A stretch of DNA of 64,000 bases from Rhizopus arrhizus. Taxonomy: Eukaryota; Mucoromycota; Mucoromycetes; Mucorales; Rhizopodaceae. The stretch spans positions 2,046,001 to 2,110,000 of the forward strand of contig JAKZZE010000001.1 of the NCBI GenBank assembly GCA_024220505.1. Reading direction: 5' to 3'. This document shows, in pieces, positions 24,240 through 35,287 of this stretch (position 1 is its first letter; the number at the start of each line of letters is the position of its first letter). The position numbers and the translations under genes are program-made. The notes under the pieces were generated by a model that saw nothing but the letters and a program-made list of their open reading frames with translations, made no database searches and had not been told where the DNA came from.

Positions 24240-25184
24240 TTAAAGAGGACGACCATGAGCCAAGTTATCACCTTCGGCCACCTTTTGTTGATTGCCGGTT
24301 AATTTACCAGTTAGCTTTTCAAGATTACCTTTGATCTTCTCACCAGAAGAGGGCTTATGTTGAGCAGCGCCACTTGACATAGTTTGATCTTGCTGTTCAG
24401 TATCACCAGACATATCATTTACACCACGATCATTTTTTACAACAGATTCAACAGCCCCTGTGCCCAAGGCACCAGCACCCAAACCAGGTGCAACATTGCC
24501 TGTTCCACCTGTAGAATCCATACCACCAGTAGTGCCTGCAGCCGTAGTAGAGCCTAAACCGGCGCCTGCAGCACCTGTACCAGAGCCAATGGTAGCACTT
24601 TGCGTGTTGTCACCGGTCGCTGTGTTAAATCCTGTACCAGAACCACCAAATGCAGCATTTTCTTGCATACCGCTATCACCGGTGCCAGATGCAAGGCCAT
24701 GACCACTGCGAGAGGTAGGCAAATCTTGTATATCGGATCTTTGTTCACCAGTAGAACCATATCGTGAGGAGCTGTAGGTTGAGCCAGGCACATTACCACC
24801 TGTGGTACCATATGGAGCATTCCTATCATAGGAGGATTGGTCCATGGCTCTGTCATCACTTTGATCAACTCGGCTTATATCAGAGATTTGAGGGCCAGAA
24901 AAACTGGTTCCATAGTCAGAGGAACGGAAGGTGGGGTTGCCGCTGCCAATGCCAGTATGCTGACCCTGAGTTTGAAGTGTACTGTCATTGGTATCGATAT
25001 CAGCGGTGTTCATGCCAGATGAATTGTTTGTATCATCAAGGCCAGTGGTTGAAATACCTTGGTTTCGATTTAAACGAGTTTTTCCATAATCGCTACCTCT
25101 CTTTGATGAAAGGTTGTTATCAAAAGGAGGTTCGTTACTATAGGCGTTGGGATCTTGGTTGTTATAAGAAGTATTGTTATACAT
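24240..25184 (-). CDS. Gly/Ser/Thr-rich hydrophilic protein with C-terminal CsbD-like domain
   Basis: A single 314-codon exon. The first 270 residues are low-complexity and very hydrophilic: Asn/Asp/Ser-rich at first, then blocks of Gly/Ala/Thr such as GTGAAGAGLGSTTAAGTTGG. They lack Cys and Trp and have no hydrophobic core, as in hydrophilins. The end contains GEKIKGNLEKLTGKLTGN and KVAEGDNL, matching the repeat of the CsbD family (bacterial sigma-B general-stress proteins, also common at the C-terminus of fungal proteins). A stress- or spore-linked protective role is inferred. GC content is visibly higher than the flanks. Apparent ORFs on the opposite strand are shadows of the repeats. Confidence 0.75.
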   Translation of the reverse strand: MYNNTSYNNQDPNAYSNEPPFDNNLSSKRGSDYGKTRLNRNQGISTTGLDDTNNSSGMNTADIDTNDSTLQTQGQHTGIGSGNPTFRSSDYGTSFSGPQISDISRVDQSDDRAMDQSSYDRNAPYGTTGGNVPGSTYSSSRYGSTGEQRSDIQDLPTSRSGHGLASGTGDSGMQENAAFGGSGTGFNTATGDNTQSATIGSGTGAAGAGLGSTTAAGTTGGMDSTGGTGNVAPGLGAGALGTGAVESVVKNDRGVNDMSGDTEQQDQTMSSGAAQHKPSSGEKIKGNLEKLTGKLTGNQQKVAEGDNLAHGRPL

Positions 25185-26790
25185 TTTTTAAATTATGATA
25201 AAAAAAAAACAAAAACAATAAAAAATAAATGAGTTGAATTTATAGGATGCTTAATTATAATGATTCAGGATCTACGTCAATGAGAAATTTAATGCAAAAA
25301 AAATAAAAAATAAAATAAAAATAAAATAATAACAGCATATGTATGAAGGTCACTATGACGTTATATGAAAGTTAGGTAGATCATACTTTGTCAGTTTAAA
25401 AGCTATGCTCATTTTAAAGCAAATCAGAATTTAATGAGTATTAATATATACTTGAACATATAAAGATATTTATGATGGAAAAAGAAGTGTAAGGAAAGAT
25501 TTGGCTTCTAATTTTATGTCGTTTCTTCATTTACGTATAGATTTTTTACTAGCACAAAAAAAAGCATAAAATATTCCCATTAAAATTCAATCTTTTTTTT
25601 TTTTTTTTTTTTTTTTGGAAGCATGATTTTACTGGAAACTTTAAAGAAAAAAATTTACAAAATATTATCCTTTCTAAATGATATGATATAGATAACAATT
25701 GATGATTTATGAAGGGTATATTATTTTTGAAAAACAATTCGCATAATCCCAGGGCCAGAAGTTTTTAAAGCCATTTATTCCTTTTGAAGGTGTTCCTTTA
25801 TAACATGGGTATAGGAAATAACAATAAATCAATTAAAAAGCTCAAAGGGTGACTATCAAAATCCCCATTAAAAAAGGAAGAACTTATGTCAAAAGATCTT
25901 GCGAGGTGTGATCATATTAATACACAAATATTTATGGCGTTTTGGTTTTAAATCAAAGCACTGTATTATTCATTATACAAATTTTAAGAATACTAAAGCA
26001 ATTATTGGTAACAACCAATAACTACATAAGGTATTACCATCTCTAATTAAATCGAAAAGACGCGTTAATACGCTTGGTATTAAACAACAAGCGGATAAAA
26101 GCAAAATAACAGTACATATAAGCATATTTGTTTTGTTATTAAGTTCTTTATAAAAAACGCTTCTCTATTTATTAAAGATGAGAAAGATACAAAAGAATAA
26201 AAAATTAAAGAGTTGAAAATTCGCCAGAATATTAAGCAAACAACATCAATTGATATAGAGAAATTTGAGCTTGAAAACATCTTTGTAAGTTGAAAAATAC
26301 ATATATCTGAAGTTTAAATCAAGCTAATTTGTTAATAGAACTTCAGTATGAATAGTATAATAAAGAATCAAATGCTTAAAACTCAAAAGTAAAGAAATGC
26401 ATACCAGTATTCATACTTTTTTCCGTGTAAACCGTCCTTATAATATATCCACAGCACTAGGTGAGAACAAAAAATTGACAGAAATGATGCAAACCCTAAT
26501 GCATTTTATAGTAAGTCTTATAAAAGCTGCGAAAAAAGGAAAAGATCCTATATTCCTTCTAAAGAGCTTCCAGATATTAATTTAGTAAAAAAAAAAAAAA
26601 ATTAATACAAAATCGAAAGTTTGGCAGGCTTTCAGCGCGAATTTGCAGGTCTTAGGGTACGTCGGTAAGATCAATAATTATTTACGTGTTTTTTTTTCTG
26701 AACACATTTGAAAAGTTTCCAAAGAGTATTGGGTAATGTTTGAAAGAACTGATACTGGAACTTGCTGGTAAGCTTCACCTACTCTTGTTC
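25185..26790. other. AT-rich intergenic region
   Basis: Only poly(A/T) and A/T-rich simple sequence are visible (for example 25592-25617). Short open frames have no protein character. The part next to 25184 is the promoter of the CsbD-like gene. Confidence 0.45.
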
Positions 26791-27440
26791 TTAAACCTTC
26801 AGCGTCACTAAACTGCTTCGCTTAAACTTCCCTTTTACGATGTCCCAGAATTGTTCAATTGGATTAAGCTCAGGTGAATATGAAGGAAGATAAACGCAGT
26901 TGTTGAATCTGCTTATGACCATTTTGCCAACTTCCTCGAATACATGAATAAACGCGTTGTCCACTATAATGTAGTGGCCCATCATCTCTGGAAATTTATC
27001 CATCTCATTCATTGTTCTGTGTACAAACTTCATATAATGACCCGTGGCGGTACCTTTAGAGATTGGCTTCATTGAGCTAGCTTTCTTTTACAAGTACCAT
27101 CGACTTTTATTTTCCTCCGCGTCAAAGGTACGCGAGCTTCTACACTTACAGCACCTGTAGCCGATTAGGTCCAAAGATTGTATAAAAAATTGCTTTAGTT
27201 GACGGTGTAATGACTACTGCTGGCATATCTTAAGCTGAATGAGCAGTTGAAGCTATATATCGATGTCAAACCCAGCCTCATAAACAAAGACATAATTACT
27301 CATGAAGTCCATGTCGGTCTTATCCCACTTCTTCGTTCATTTCAAGCGCTTAATGAGATTTCTCTCAGCGTTTCTCGCAGCTGAATGACGGGTTATTCTC
27401 TTTACTGACGCATTACATTCATTCAAAATAAAATTGCCAA
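26791..27440 (-). mobile_element. Tc1/mariner DDE transposase fragment (DD34E spacing)
   Basis: A 94-codon open frame (26791-27072) contains HYIIVDNAFIH, then VYLPSYSPELNPIEQFWDIV and KGKFKR. The Asp of VDNA and the Glu of NPIEQ are separated by 34 residues, the Tc1-like DD34E spacing. Upstream, in other frames, YVFVYEAGFDI is recognisable near 27280 as the first catalytic block (usually FVDEAGF), so the copy is broken by stops and shifts. No terminal inverted repeats could be recognised. Confidence 0.7.
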
Positions 27441-29500
27441 CAGAAGTCTCTTTCAAGCTAAACCACCCTCAAATATTTTAGCTAAACTCTCCAATGGATT
27501 ATTTCTAGTTGCTTGGGAGTTTTCATCAAAAAATTTACAAGATGCTTGTGTTATCTCGTAAGAATAAAAAAGACTATAAAATTCAACGAGACTTAAAAAA
27601 GTTGCATTTTTATTTAGCATTATTATATCCGGTATTTATATCCTTTTCATGAAGATTCAATTAAATCCTTTTTAAGATACTTTAATTATAGCTGTAGATC
27701 TAGCATGAATAAATTTCAGTATGAAGACCTGTTCCTGGTTATGCAAGGGGACTGTTTATAATTATTTAAGTAGATCTATTTTTCATTTATGTCTCATTGC
27801 ATCAGGAGCTATACTGAAACAACTTATATTGAGTTAAAGGAGTGGAATTAGTTATGACCGAATAATAGAGAAAAGACTATAATAAATCTTTGTAAAAGCA
27901 TTCACTATTCTGATTTCTTATAAATTGAATATGAATCATGTTTAAAGTATGTTGGGATACGACAGAAAAAGACTTTATAAAGACCATTTAAACCATAAAG
28001 AAAGCAGCTGATACATCTTTACTACAGTAAAAGCACCATTAGAACAGGAATATAATACATATAATGTTAAGAGCTTACCTTTCATAAAAAAGAGAAGAAA
28101 AAAAAAACAGAAGTGCTTTTTTTGTAGCCTTATTTTACCAATATTACATTTATTCACTGTTTACTCATATTAGAAATCAAAAGAAATTGCTTTTCATATA
28201 GTTTACATTTAATGATATCCCAAGATATAACTTATATATTGCTTGAGCAAGCTTTATTACTCGAGTGCAGTATCTTTAACATGGAGGATATTATTTTTTC
28301 TTTTTTTTTCTTTACTTGAAATAAAAAAAAAAAGTCGGTATCAACAAACTATATCAGAAAAACAACTTCTTTTTTTTCTCCCTTGTTTTGTTTCATGGAA
28401 TACACTAGATGCCAAAGGCATAAAAGTTAAAAAAGAAAGCTCAAGTATTGGTCATATGTAAGTTTATAAAAAAAAACGGTAATAACCAAGTCTAATGTCG
28501 GTTTCTTTTTTTTTTTTTTTACATTAGGAGTTCCTAATGGGACACACATTCGGATGACGAACATGGCCTCATGAGCAAAATTGTTCTTTCCAATATGATA
28601 AAACCATAAGAATATCAAACTTATATTACTGCTTGTTGCTGAAAAGTTTTTTTTTTTTTTTTTTTTTTGATAAAAAAAGTTGGCAAGGTTAACATCTTTA
28701 ATGGCTAATGGCTAATGGCTAATGGCAAATTACACCCATGTGTGCACATAAAATAGGTAACGAACCAGTATAAGCTTAAAAACATATATTCTTTTATATT
28801 ATCTGTCATAAAAAATAATAAAGCAATCTATTTACTTGAAAAACAAAAACGCTGTACTTGTATCTGTTAATTGTAACTGCCTTGTAATAAAATGTGAGCA
28901 GAGCTTCTATATTTTTTTATTATTTTATTGTAATATAAAAGCATTTGTATTTTTATAAAACATGTTTACAGTTAGATTATTGTTTTCATTTGAGTAATGA
29001 GCCTTTTATTGCTATGCTTTTTTTTTTTTTTTTTATGCAATTTTTCAGCTTCTTTTTTTTTCCCAAACGCAACTACTTTGTTACGTTCTGTTGCACATTT
29101 ATAATGAACAAAGCTAAAGATCACAGACTGCTTTCCTAACATGTATTCTTTTGATCAAAATAATCACAAAGTGCTTTTGATTTCCGCATTTTGCCCTCAA
29201 AAATAAAAAAAAAGAAGATATCGGTCTTTCAACGATAGAAGGGAACAGGCTTTTCAAAAAAGACTATTTGAAAAAAAAAAAAATACACTTATTTAAAACA
29301 TGAACAACTCTATGAATACTTACTCTACAAATAAAATAATAACATTGTTGAATTTCTATAATTTTTTCGCACCTAAATCTTTTTTCAAAATTCAAAAAGA
29401 TGCAATACAGAGCATTTTAATTTTTTTCATTTATTCAAATTATGCAAAACGTTGATTTTCTAATGTTAAAAATGATTGATAATGTTTAAAATTACCAATT
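27441..29500. other. AT-rich intergenic region with simple repeats
   Basis: No gene is supported. Notable are poly(T) runs near 28504, 28645 and 29018, and a short tandem repeat of the 9-mer ATGGCTAAT at about 28699-28726. Confidence 0.4.
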
Positions 29501-29518
29501 ATTCGCCACGTGGCGAAT
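29501..29518. promoter_or_regulatory. Perfect 18-bp palindrome with a CACGTG core
   Basis: ATTCGCCACGTGGCGAAT is its own reverse complement. Its centre is the E-box/G-box CACGTG bound by bHLH factors such as Cbf1 and Pho4. It lies 50 bp upstream of the tRNA-Ser gene in an otherwise AT-rich region. A regulatory role is inferred. Confidence 0.4.
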
Positions 29519-29568
29519 TTGAAAAAAAAGGTGTTCCTAATAAACATAGCACTTAGAAAAATAATTAA

Positions 29569-29650
29569 GTCGCTTTGGCGGAGTGGTTAACGCGGTGGCC
29601 TGCTAAGCCATTGTCCTTTGGACGCGCAGGTTCGAATCCTGCAGGCGACG
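29569..29650 (+). tRNA. tRNA-Ser (anticodon GCU), class II, no intron
   Basis: 82 nt. The acceptor stem GTCGCTT pairs with AGGCGAC (one G-T pair), and the discriminator is G as in tRNA-Ser. The A box is TGGCGGAGTGG and the B box GGTTCGAATCC. The anticodon loop CTGCTAA gives GCT, which reads AGC/AGU. A long variable arm with a GTCC/GGAC stem is typical of serine tRNAs. CTTTATTTTTAC follows as a Pol III terminator. CCA is not encoded. A Ty3/gypsy-type element begins 67 bp downstream in the same orientation. Confidence 0.96.
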
Positions 29651-29717
29651 CTTTATTTTTACGTAATGTTATGTCGCGTTTGATCACGTGTCATATCTTT
29701 TTATTCTATTGTAGTGT

Positions 29718-30299
29718 TGTGACGCAGTTGGTGTAACTTTTGCGGAAGAAGGGACTCAGTCCTAGGAGGGACTCAGTCGTAGGAGGGACCTCAGTCCTAG
29801 GAGGGACATCAGTCCCTGAAGATAAACAAAAAAAGTTCAAAAATAGAAAAACACAAAAAAAACACAACCCGATAAATATCCCTTTATCCTTTCACTTTTG
29901 AAAGACTTACTTACTTTTCGATATATACTTACTTTTGATATAACTTACTTTTTACTTTTGACATATTTTACTTTAACATAAAATAAAAAGAATATCTTCA
30001 AGGATCTACATTTAAAATCTTTCTGATCCCCTACATATACATCAAGTCAAGTCCTTTGAAGTCAAATTATCTTCATCGTATCAATCTTATATTCTCTTAT
30101 CAAGAAAACTCTTATTACTTTTTACTGTTTGATCTACAATACAAGATCTGGTGGTCACTTACTACAAGCAAACCAAATTTATCAACATAAAAACAAGCTT
30201 TTGATCTCAAATTCTTTTACACTTCAAAGAAAAGTCAAATTATTTCTAAACTCTTAAGGCCATTTAAACGAAACAATACCTATCACAAGAAAAATTACA
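29718..30299 (+). repeat. 5' LTR of the Ty3/gypsy-type element
   Basis: 582 bp, with TG..CA ends (TGTGACGC...AAATTACA). An 18-bp minisatellite (TAGGAGGGACxTCAGTC) lies near its start. T-rich ACTTACTTTT repeats follow, and AGATCTGGTGGTCACT lies 140 bp from the end (core 30149-30159). Confidence 0.93.
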
Positions 30300-30301
30300 T
30301 T

Positions 30302-30312
30302 TGGTGGTCACT
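30302..30312 (+). promoter_or_regulatory. Primer-binding site for minus-strand cDNA synthesis
   Basis: TGGTGGTCACT begins 2 nt after the LTR end, where Ty3/gypsy elements place their tRNA primer site. TGG pairs with the CCA tail. The rest would pair with a tRNA whose acceptor strand ends AGUGACCA, that is, one starting GGUCACU. The tRNA is not in this window. Confidence 0.65.
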
Positions 30313-30458
30313 ACGAGGGAACAAATCAACAAATTACAAACATTATTAACAAGCAATTGGAAAAATCTATCAAATTAAAACAAATCGTCAAGAAAACTAT
30401 CAAAACTCTACTTCAAGAACTACAGAACGTACCAAAAACAAAAATATCAAATTTAAAA

Positions 30459-31688
30459 ATGGCCTCATACTCTACAGGACAAATCGCGTTGGCAAATGCT
30501 AACAATCAAACTTTTACACAAGGTTTTCGCCCAAGGTTAATTGAATTTTATGGCTATGAAGGAGAAGACTTTCGCCACTTTCAAGAAATACTTGATTCAT
30601 ACCTTGCAATCACTAATACACTCAGTGATGACAGAAAACTTATCGTACTCAAGTCTCAATTGCGTCGAGCTGCTAAAATATATTTTGAGAAAGAAATACT
30701 CAAGAGAATCCCTAATGTCACATATGACAACGCCATGGAATTACTCAAGCAACACTACATCACGCCTGAACTAATTCAGAGCTATGAATTAGAATTTAAC
30801 GAAATGTTTCAAGGTGAACAGGAACATCCACAAATCTTTTTGGCGAGACTCCGTGAAGCTGCTGACCTTGCAAACATTACAAGTGAAGCAGTTGTTGAAA
30901 GTCGTTTTCGTGTTGGTCTCCTTAAAGAAATTAAACAATTCTGCATACAAAGTAGCGCCCATACATTCCAAGAATGGATCAATCATGCTGATGGATGGTG
31001 GAATGCCAATCGTCCACGCAAAATAGCCATGGTGGATAATCCTTTTATTCCAAGAAACGTCAACAATGCCCTCATATATCATGATGACAACAGATATACA
31101 AGACACCATGGAGTAAACAATCATAATGTAGAATTAATCGATACAGAAGAAAGACATATTCATGCTGTACCTATTAATGACTTACGCAACAATGCTGGAA
31201 GTAATTATATTGCTCCTTATTCTGAATTAATCACAAGTCCAAACCAACTAGTCACCATGGAAGTAAAAGGCAATGCAAATAATAGTCATTTGTATACGCA
31301 GCCAATGATGAATAGACATAACAATCAACTAGTGCATACCAATTCACAACACGACTTGGTTAACCTTATTCAAGAAACTATACGCAGTGAATTGAATCTA
31401 CATCAACATTCATCACAACCTACCAGAAATTATAATCGACGTCCAAGATACGATAACTATAACAATTCTCAAAACAATGATTACAATAATGGATATAATC
31501 GAAATGAAATCAACGGTTATACCTACAGAGGCAACAACAGATACAGAAATAACTATGATCATAGTTATGGAAGAAATGAATATAGCAATCAAAATCGTAA
31601 TCCAAATCAGCCAACTGATAATTATAATAATCAACCCCAGCAAGGCACCTCTCAGCCTCGCTATCAAAACCAACAATCAAAAAACTAA
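30459..31688 (+). CDS. gag: Gag capsid protein of the LTR element
   Basis: I chose ATG 30459 ([19 protein letters not shown]), the first Met, giving 409 residues; the frame is open for about 100 nt further upstream but only from a TTG. The middle has a retrotransposon capsid look: [17 protein letters not shown] text followed by [31 protein letters not shown] and [20 protein letters not shown]. The C-terminus is extremely Asn/Tyr/Arg-rich with [17 protein letters not shown] repeats and no CCHC zinc knuckle, so RNA binding probably relies on this basic, disordered tail. The ORF ends in TAA directly after a slippery heptamer leading into pol. Confidence 0.85.
   Translation: MASYSTGQIALANANNQTFTQGFRPRLIEFYGYEGEDFRHFQEILDSYLAITNTLSDDRKLIVLKSQLRRAAKIYFEKEILKRIPNVTYDNAMELLKQHYITPELIQSYELEFNEMFQGEQEHPQIFLARLREAADLANITSEAVVESRFRVGLLKEIKQFCIQSSAHTFQEWINHADGWWNANRPRKIAMVDNPFIPRNVNNALIYHDDNRYTRHHGVNNHNVELIDTEERHIHAVPINDLRNNAGSNYIAPYSELITSPNQLVTMEVKGNANNSHLYTQPMMNRHNNQLVHTNSQHDLVNLIQETIRSELNLHQHSSQPTRNYNRRPRYDNYNNSQNNDYNNGYNRNEINGYTYRGNNRYRNNYDHSYGRNEYSNQNRNPNQPTDNYNNQPQQGTSQPRYQNQQSKN
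31679..31685 (+). promoter_or_regulatory. -1 ribosomal frameshift heptamer at the gag stop
   Basis: In gag frame the sequence is TCA AAA AAC TAA, which contains A-AAA-AAC, a canonical X-XXY-YYZ slippery site. Slipping back one base reads AAA AAA CTA AAT GGG, and that frame stays open into the protease ORF through 33712. The stop codon immediately after the heptamer should increase pausing. Confidence 0.75.
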
Positions 31689-33712
31689 ATGGGTCGGTTG
31701 CTTTTGATAATCAAAAGAATGGTCGATCGAACACCCATCATAATAACAAACCCATTAAACAACAGAACCAACAACATAATCTCAATGCCATACTTACTCA
31801 AAATGAATACGATAACCCATATCAAGCCCAAGATCTTTATGCTGCTATAAGACCTGAACACCCGCCCGAAGTTCTAAGCTCCAAGCCTTACTCTAAGCCT
31901 ATAACAAGAGAAAAAGGAAAACAACCAAGTAGTACTTCAGTTACTAAGCGTGTGAACAAACGTAATCAAGTCAAGGAAACAAGCAACGTACCCAAACAAC
32001 CTATACAGGCTACAGGAAATATGGAAGTAGACTCTGATCTCCCTATTGAAATCAAGCCAAAACCAATAAGAAGGAAAACGAAGGCTCCACCTATCAGATA
32101 TGATATTGTATCAGATGTTATGAATCAAAAAGCAGACATATCTGTAGCAGATCTGATAGTAGCTGCACCCATACTTAGAAGGAGTTTGGCAAATGCATGT
32201 AAACCCAAAAGAATACCTGTAACAGAAGCTTCAAAGGAGACTATGGCTGTAATAGAAGAGGATGACATCAATACCACTGCCGTATATTCGAAAATCAATA
32301 TCGGAGACAAAATGGTGAAAGTACTTGTTGACTGTGGTGCTGCCAAGACGTGTATGTCAAAATCCCTAGCAGACGCTCTAGGATTAGAAATAGATGCTGC
32401 CTCAGAAAGCGTATTTACCCTAGGAAACGGCACTAAACAACCTGCTTTGGGAGTAATATACGATGTACCTATTGAAGTACAAGAGGATTTAATTATTCCA
32501 TGCACTGTTGAAGTATTACCATCTTGCCCAACTCATTTAATTATCGGAAACAATTGGCTAAACAGAGCAAAGGCCAAAATTGATTTTAATAGTTCAACCC
32601 TGAAGGTGTCCTATAAAAACAAAAAAGCAGAAATAGAAATATTCTTTTTACGTAAGAATACACCTCTACCAAAAATGGCCAGTTACATCCAAAGTTACCA
32701 ACATCCTATCAGTTCAACAAATTCAAAAGAAACGAAAAAAGTGCATTTCGAGGATGATAAAACAGATTTAGAAGAAGATGAAGCTGAAGATGAAGAACAT
32801 TCACTATTATTGCTTGAAAACAACTACAAGGAAGACATACAGATAAAAAATCTCAAAGATCAATGCATTCTGGAAGCCTCATCAGATGGATTAATTATTC
32901 CAGCAAACTCATCAAAAACTATCATAATCAAGAAACCTAAAGATGAACTTACAGAATTAATGTATAATTTTGAAATAACCAGTGCCAAAATATTACAAAA
33001 ATCTGGTGTTCTTGATCCTTGTCACAACTTTATTATCAACAGAAAAAGCTTGGAAATTCGAATATACAATCGCTCTAATGATAATATAATTCTGGACCCA
33101 GGTGAAGAAATAGGAATCTTGGAAAAACTTAACCTTAAAGAGGATACAATTATACAAGCATATCATGTTGAAAAAAACCTGCAACTTTGTACAATGGAAA
33201 TGACCGACGAAATGGATAAAGAAACTTTGGATGAAGACAAAGAAACTTTAGAAACAGAAAAGTACAATAAGCTTGAAGTTGGAGAAATGGATAGAAAAAC
33301 AACAAGAAAGCTAAAAAGGCTCTTAAAGAAATACGAAGAAATTTTCGACTGGAATAATGACAGTATCGGCCATACAAGGTTGTTACAACACAAAATAATT
33401 GTACAAGAAGGCACCTTGCCTATCAGTCACCGACCATATCGGATTAGCCCCTTGGAAGCGGAACACTTGCAAAAGGAACTAGAAAAATATACAAAACTAG
33501 GTGTGATCTCCCCTTCAAACAGTCCGTGGGCTGCGCCAGTCATCTTAGTTAAAAAGAAAAATGGAGAATATAGAATGGTGATAGACTACCGAAAGCTTAA
33601 CGCAGTTACAAAAAAAGATGCATACCCATTACCACGAATTGATGACTTGCTAGACACGTTAGGAAAAGCTAAAGTTTTCTCAGCATTAGATATGCGAGCT
33701 GGTTTTCATTAA
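31679..33712 (+). CDS. pol: Pol fragment: aspartic protease plus N-terminal end of reverse transcriptase
   Basis: The frame is open from the slippery site and has no ATG near its start, fitting expression by frameshifting. A linker of about 200 residues leads to the retropepsin-like region with [20 protein letters not shown], where the catalytic D-S/T-G-A reads D-C-G-A, and [17 protein letters not shown]. An acidic linker follows. The RT begins with [39 protein letters not shown] and [20 protein letters not shown], and stops in block A ([11 protein letters not shown]) at a TAA where related enzymes have Gln (HQVPM). Only VPMEEGRG follows before the deletion junction near 33735. The palm with YxDD, the thumb and RNase H are gone. 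Confidence 0.88.
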   Translation, partial: KKLNGSVAFDNQKNGRSNTHHNNKPIKQQNQQHNLNAILTQNEYDNPYQAQDLYAAIRPEHPPEVLSSKPYSKPITREKGKQPSSTSVTKRVNKRNQVKETSNVPKQPIQATGNMEVDSDLPIEIKPKPIRRKTKAPPIRYDIVSDVMNQKADISVADLIVAAPILRRSLANACKPKRIPVTEASKETMAVIEEDDINTTAVYSKINIGDKMVKVLVDCGAAKTCMSKSLADALGLEIDAASESVFTLGNGTKQPALGVIYDVPIEVQEDLIIPCTVEVLPSCPTHLIIGNNWLNRAKAKIDFNSSTLKVSYKNKKAEIEIFFLRKNTPLPKMASYIQSYQHPISSTNSKETKKVHFEDDKTDLEEDEAEDEEHSLLLLENNYKEDIQIKNLKDQCILEASSDGLIIPANSSKTIIIKKPKDELTELMYNFEITSAKILQKSGVLDPCHNFIINRKSLEIRIYNRSNDNIILDPGEEIGILEKLNLKEDTIIQAYHVEKNLQLCTMEMTDEMDKETLDEDKETLETEKYNKLEVGEMDRKTTRKLKRLLKKYEEIFDWNNDSIGHTRLLQHKIIVQEGTLPISHRPYRISPLEAEHLQKELEKYTKLGVISPSNSPWAAPVILVKKKNGEYRMVIDYRKLNAVTKKDAYPLPRIDDLLDTLGKAKVFSALDMRAGFH

Positions 33713-33720
33713 GTGCCGAT

Positions 33721-33827
33721 GGAGGAAGGGAGGGGTAGTTGAAACAAAATTCATAAAATCTTACAAAAACAGTATAAAAAAAAAAAAAAAATCTGAAACA
33801 ATACACCTACTTCAAACAATAAGCATA
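33721..33827 (+). other. Purine tract and spacer at the RT deletion junction
   Basis: A 15-nt all-purine run (33721-33735) directly follows the residual RT block. A 90-bp non-coding A-rich spacer with a 15-A run leads to the integrase ATG. The tract could act as an extra polypurine primer, which is speculative. Confidence 0.45.
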
Positions 33828-35174
33828 ATGGAACAATACAAAATCGATCAGTTGACACAATATCTACAAACAATGAAAATAGCTGAAGACACAACTTCTA
33901 GAATGAAGAAATACCTCAAGAAAGAAGCGAACAAGTTTACAATCTACCGAGACATCTTATATAGATACAATACTGAGAATGGGATCATCAGAAAAGTATT
34001 AAACAAAAAAGAAGCAGAAGAAATCATGTACGCATACCATCAACATCCATTGGGTGGTCACCTGGCTTACAATAATACACTACACAAGATATCATCTCGT
34101 TACTACTGGGATAATATGTCTCAAGATATTATGAATTATGTCAAGAAATGTTACAGATGCCAAATGCATGGGAAGAAAACATTAAAAGAAGAATTATATC
34201 CCGTAGCAGTTTCAGCAAAACCATTTGATCGGGTTGCCTTGGATGTGAAACATGTACAAACATCAAGATCAGGACATAGATATATTATTGCTGCTATAGA
34301 TTATCTTACAAAATATGTGGAAGCGAGACCCTTACGATTTCAAAATGCATCAGAAATAGCTTTGTTTGTTTATGAAGACATTATCTGCAGGCATGGATGC
34401 CCAACGATCATGGTGTCAGATAACGGTAAACCCTTTCTAAGTGATCTCATCCGACAGGTGTGCAGAAATTACAACATAATACACAAAACCACAACACCTT
34501 ACAATCCACAAAGCAATGGCCTAATAGAACGGTTCAACCGAACACTTGGACAAATATTACAAAGACGTTCTTATGAAGAAAAATTAGACTGGGATACTTA
34601 TTTACCTGCGACATTGTTTGCCTACCGATCAATCAAGCAAGCTACAACCAAACATTCTCCTTTTTTCTTAATTTATGGTTACGAACCCAGAACACCTTTT
34701 GACCTAGATCACCACTTGTATGAGAAAAATTCTCCCAAATTTGAAGCAAAGCTGTGGCACAGGACAACACATCAAATACATAACTTGAATAGGATCCGTG
34801 AACAAGCTACTCAAGCCATCAAGCAAACTCAAAATGCTCAAAAGAAAGCTATAGAGAAAAAGATATTAGACCAGAGTAAAGAATTGAAACCTCCTTTCAA
34901 GATAGGTGAACTAGTATTAGTGTTTAAAGACTATATGTCCACCTCTTGGTCAGGAAAATTGCAAGACAAATGGGAAGGTCCATTCATCATACAACATATA
35001 TTGGGAAAAGGCACGTATCACATCAAGAGTGCAGACATCCGGGATACCAAATTAAGAAGAGTACATGGGAATCGACTGAAAGCATATTTGCTCCCCAAGA
35101 CGCAATGGATCATGGAGAACGAGCGAATTCTTGTACACCAAATGGATACTGAAACGCAAGAACTTCTTCATTAA
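33828..35174 (+). CDS. int: Integrase of the LTR element, separate intact ORF
   Basis: 448 residues from ATG 33828. The N-terminal zinc domain is H(HPLGGH)...CYRCQ (HHCC). The catalytic core has DRVALDVKHV (first Asp), IMVSDNGKPF (second Asp) and NPQSNGLIERFNRTLGQILQ (Glu), with the expected D..D35E order, and FAYRSIKQATTKHSPFFLIY. The C-terminus has the GPY/F-like module (KWEGPFIIQHILGKGTYHI, then LRRVHGNRLK), typical of gypsy integrases. No chromodomain is seen. Having its own ATG means it could be translated independently, for example from a spliced or internal RNA. There are no stops or shifts, unlike the gutted RT. Confidence 0.92.
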   Translation: MEQYKIDQLTQYLQTMKIAEDTTSRMKKYLKKEANKFTIYRDILYRYNTENGIIRKVLNKKEAEEIMYAYHQHPLGGHLAYNNTLHKISSRYYWDNMSQDIMNYVKKCYRCQMHGKKTLKEELYPVAVSAKPFDRVALDVKHVQTSRSGHRYIIAAIDYLTKYVEARPLRFQNASEIALFVYEDIICRHGCPTIMVSDNGKPFLSDLIRQVCRNYNIIHKTTTPYNPQSNGLIERFNRTLGQILQRRSYEEKLDWDTYLPATLFAYRSIKQATTKHSPFFLIYGYEPRTPFDLDHHLYEKNSPKFEAKLWHRTTHQIHNLNRIREQATQAIKQTQNAQKKAIEKKILDQSKELKPPFKIGELVLVFKDYMSTSWSGKLQDKWEGPFIIQHILGKGTYHIKSADIRDTKLRRVHGNRLKAYLLPKTQWIMENERILVHQMDTETQELLH

Positions 35175-35287
35175 AGTCACACATACAAAAAAAAAAAAAA
35201 AAAAAAAAAAAAAACATATATATATATCAATGAAAAAAAAAAAAAAAAAAAAAGAGAGAGAATCATTATATCAAATATTTAAACAAA

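Noticed and set aside
24460..24702. Pro/Ala-rich plus-strand ORF opposite the CsbD-like gene
   Set aside because: It mirrors the Gly/Ala/Thr codons of the real gene; no independent signals.
30789..31676. Minus-strand ORFs within gag, some hydrophobic (Ile/Val-rich)
   Set aside because: They are antisense readings of the Asn/Tyr-rich gag tail; AAT/TAT codons give ATT/ATA on the other strand.
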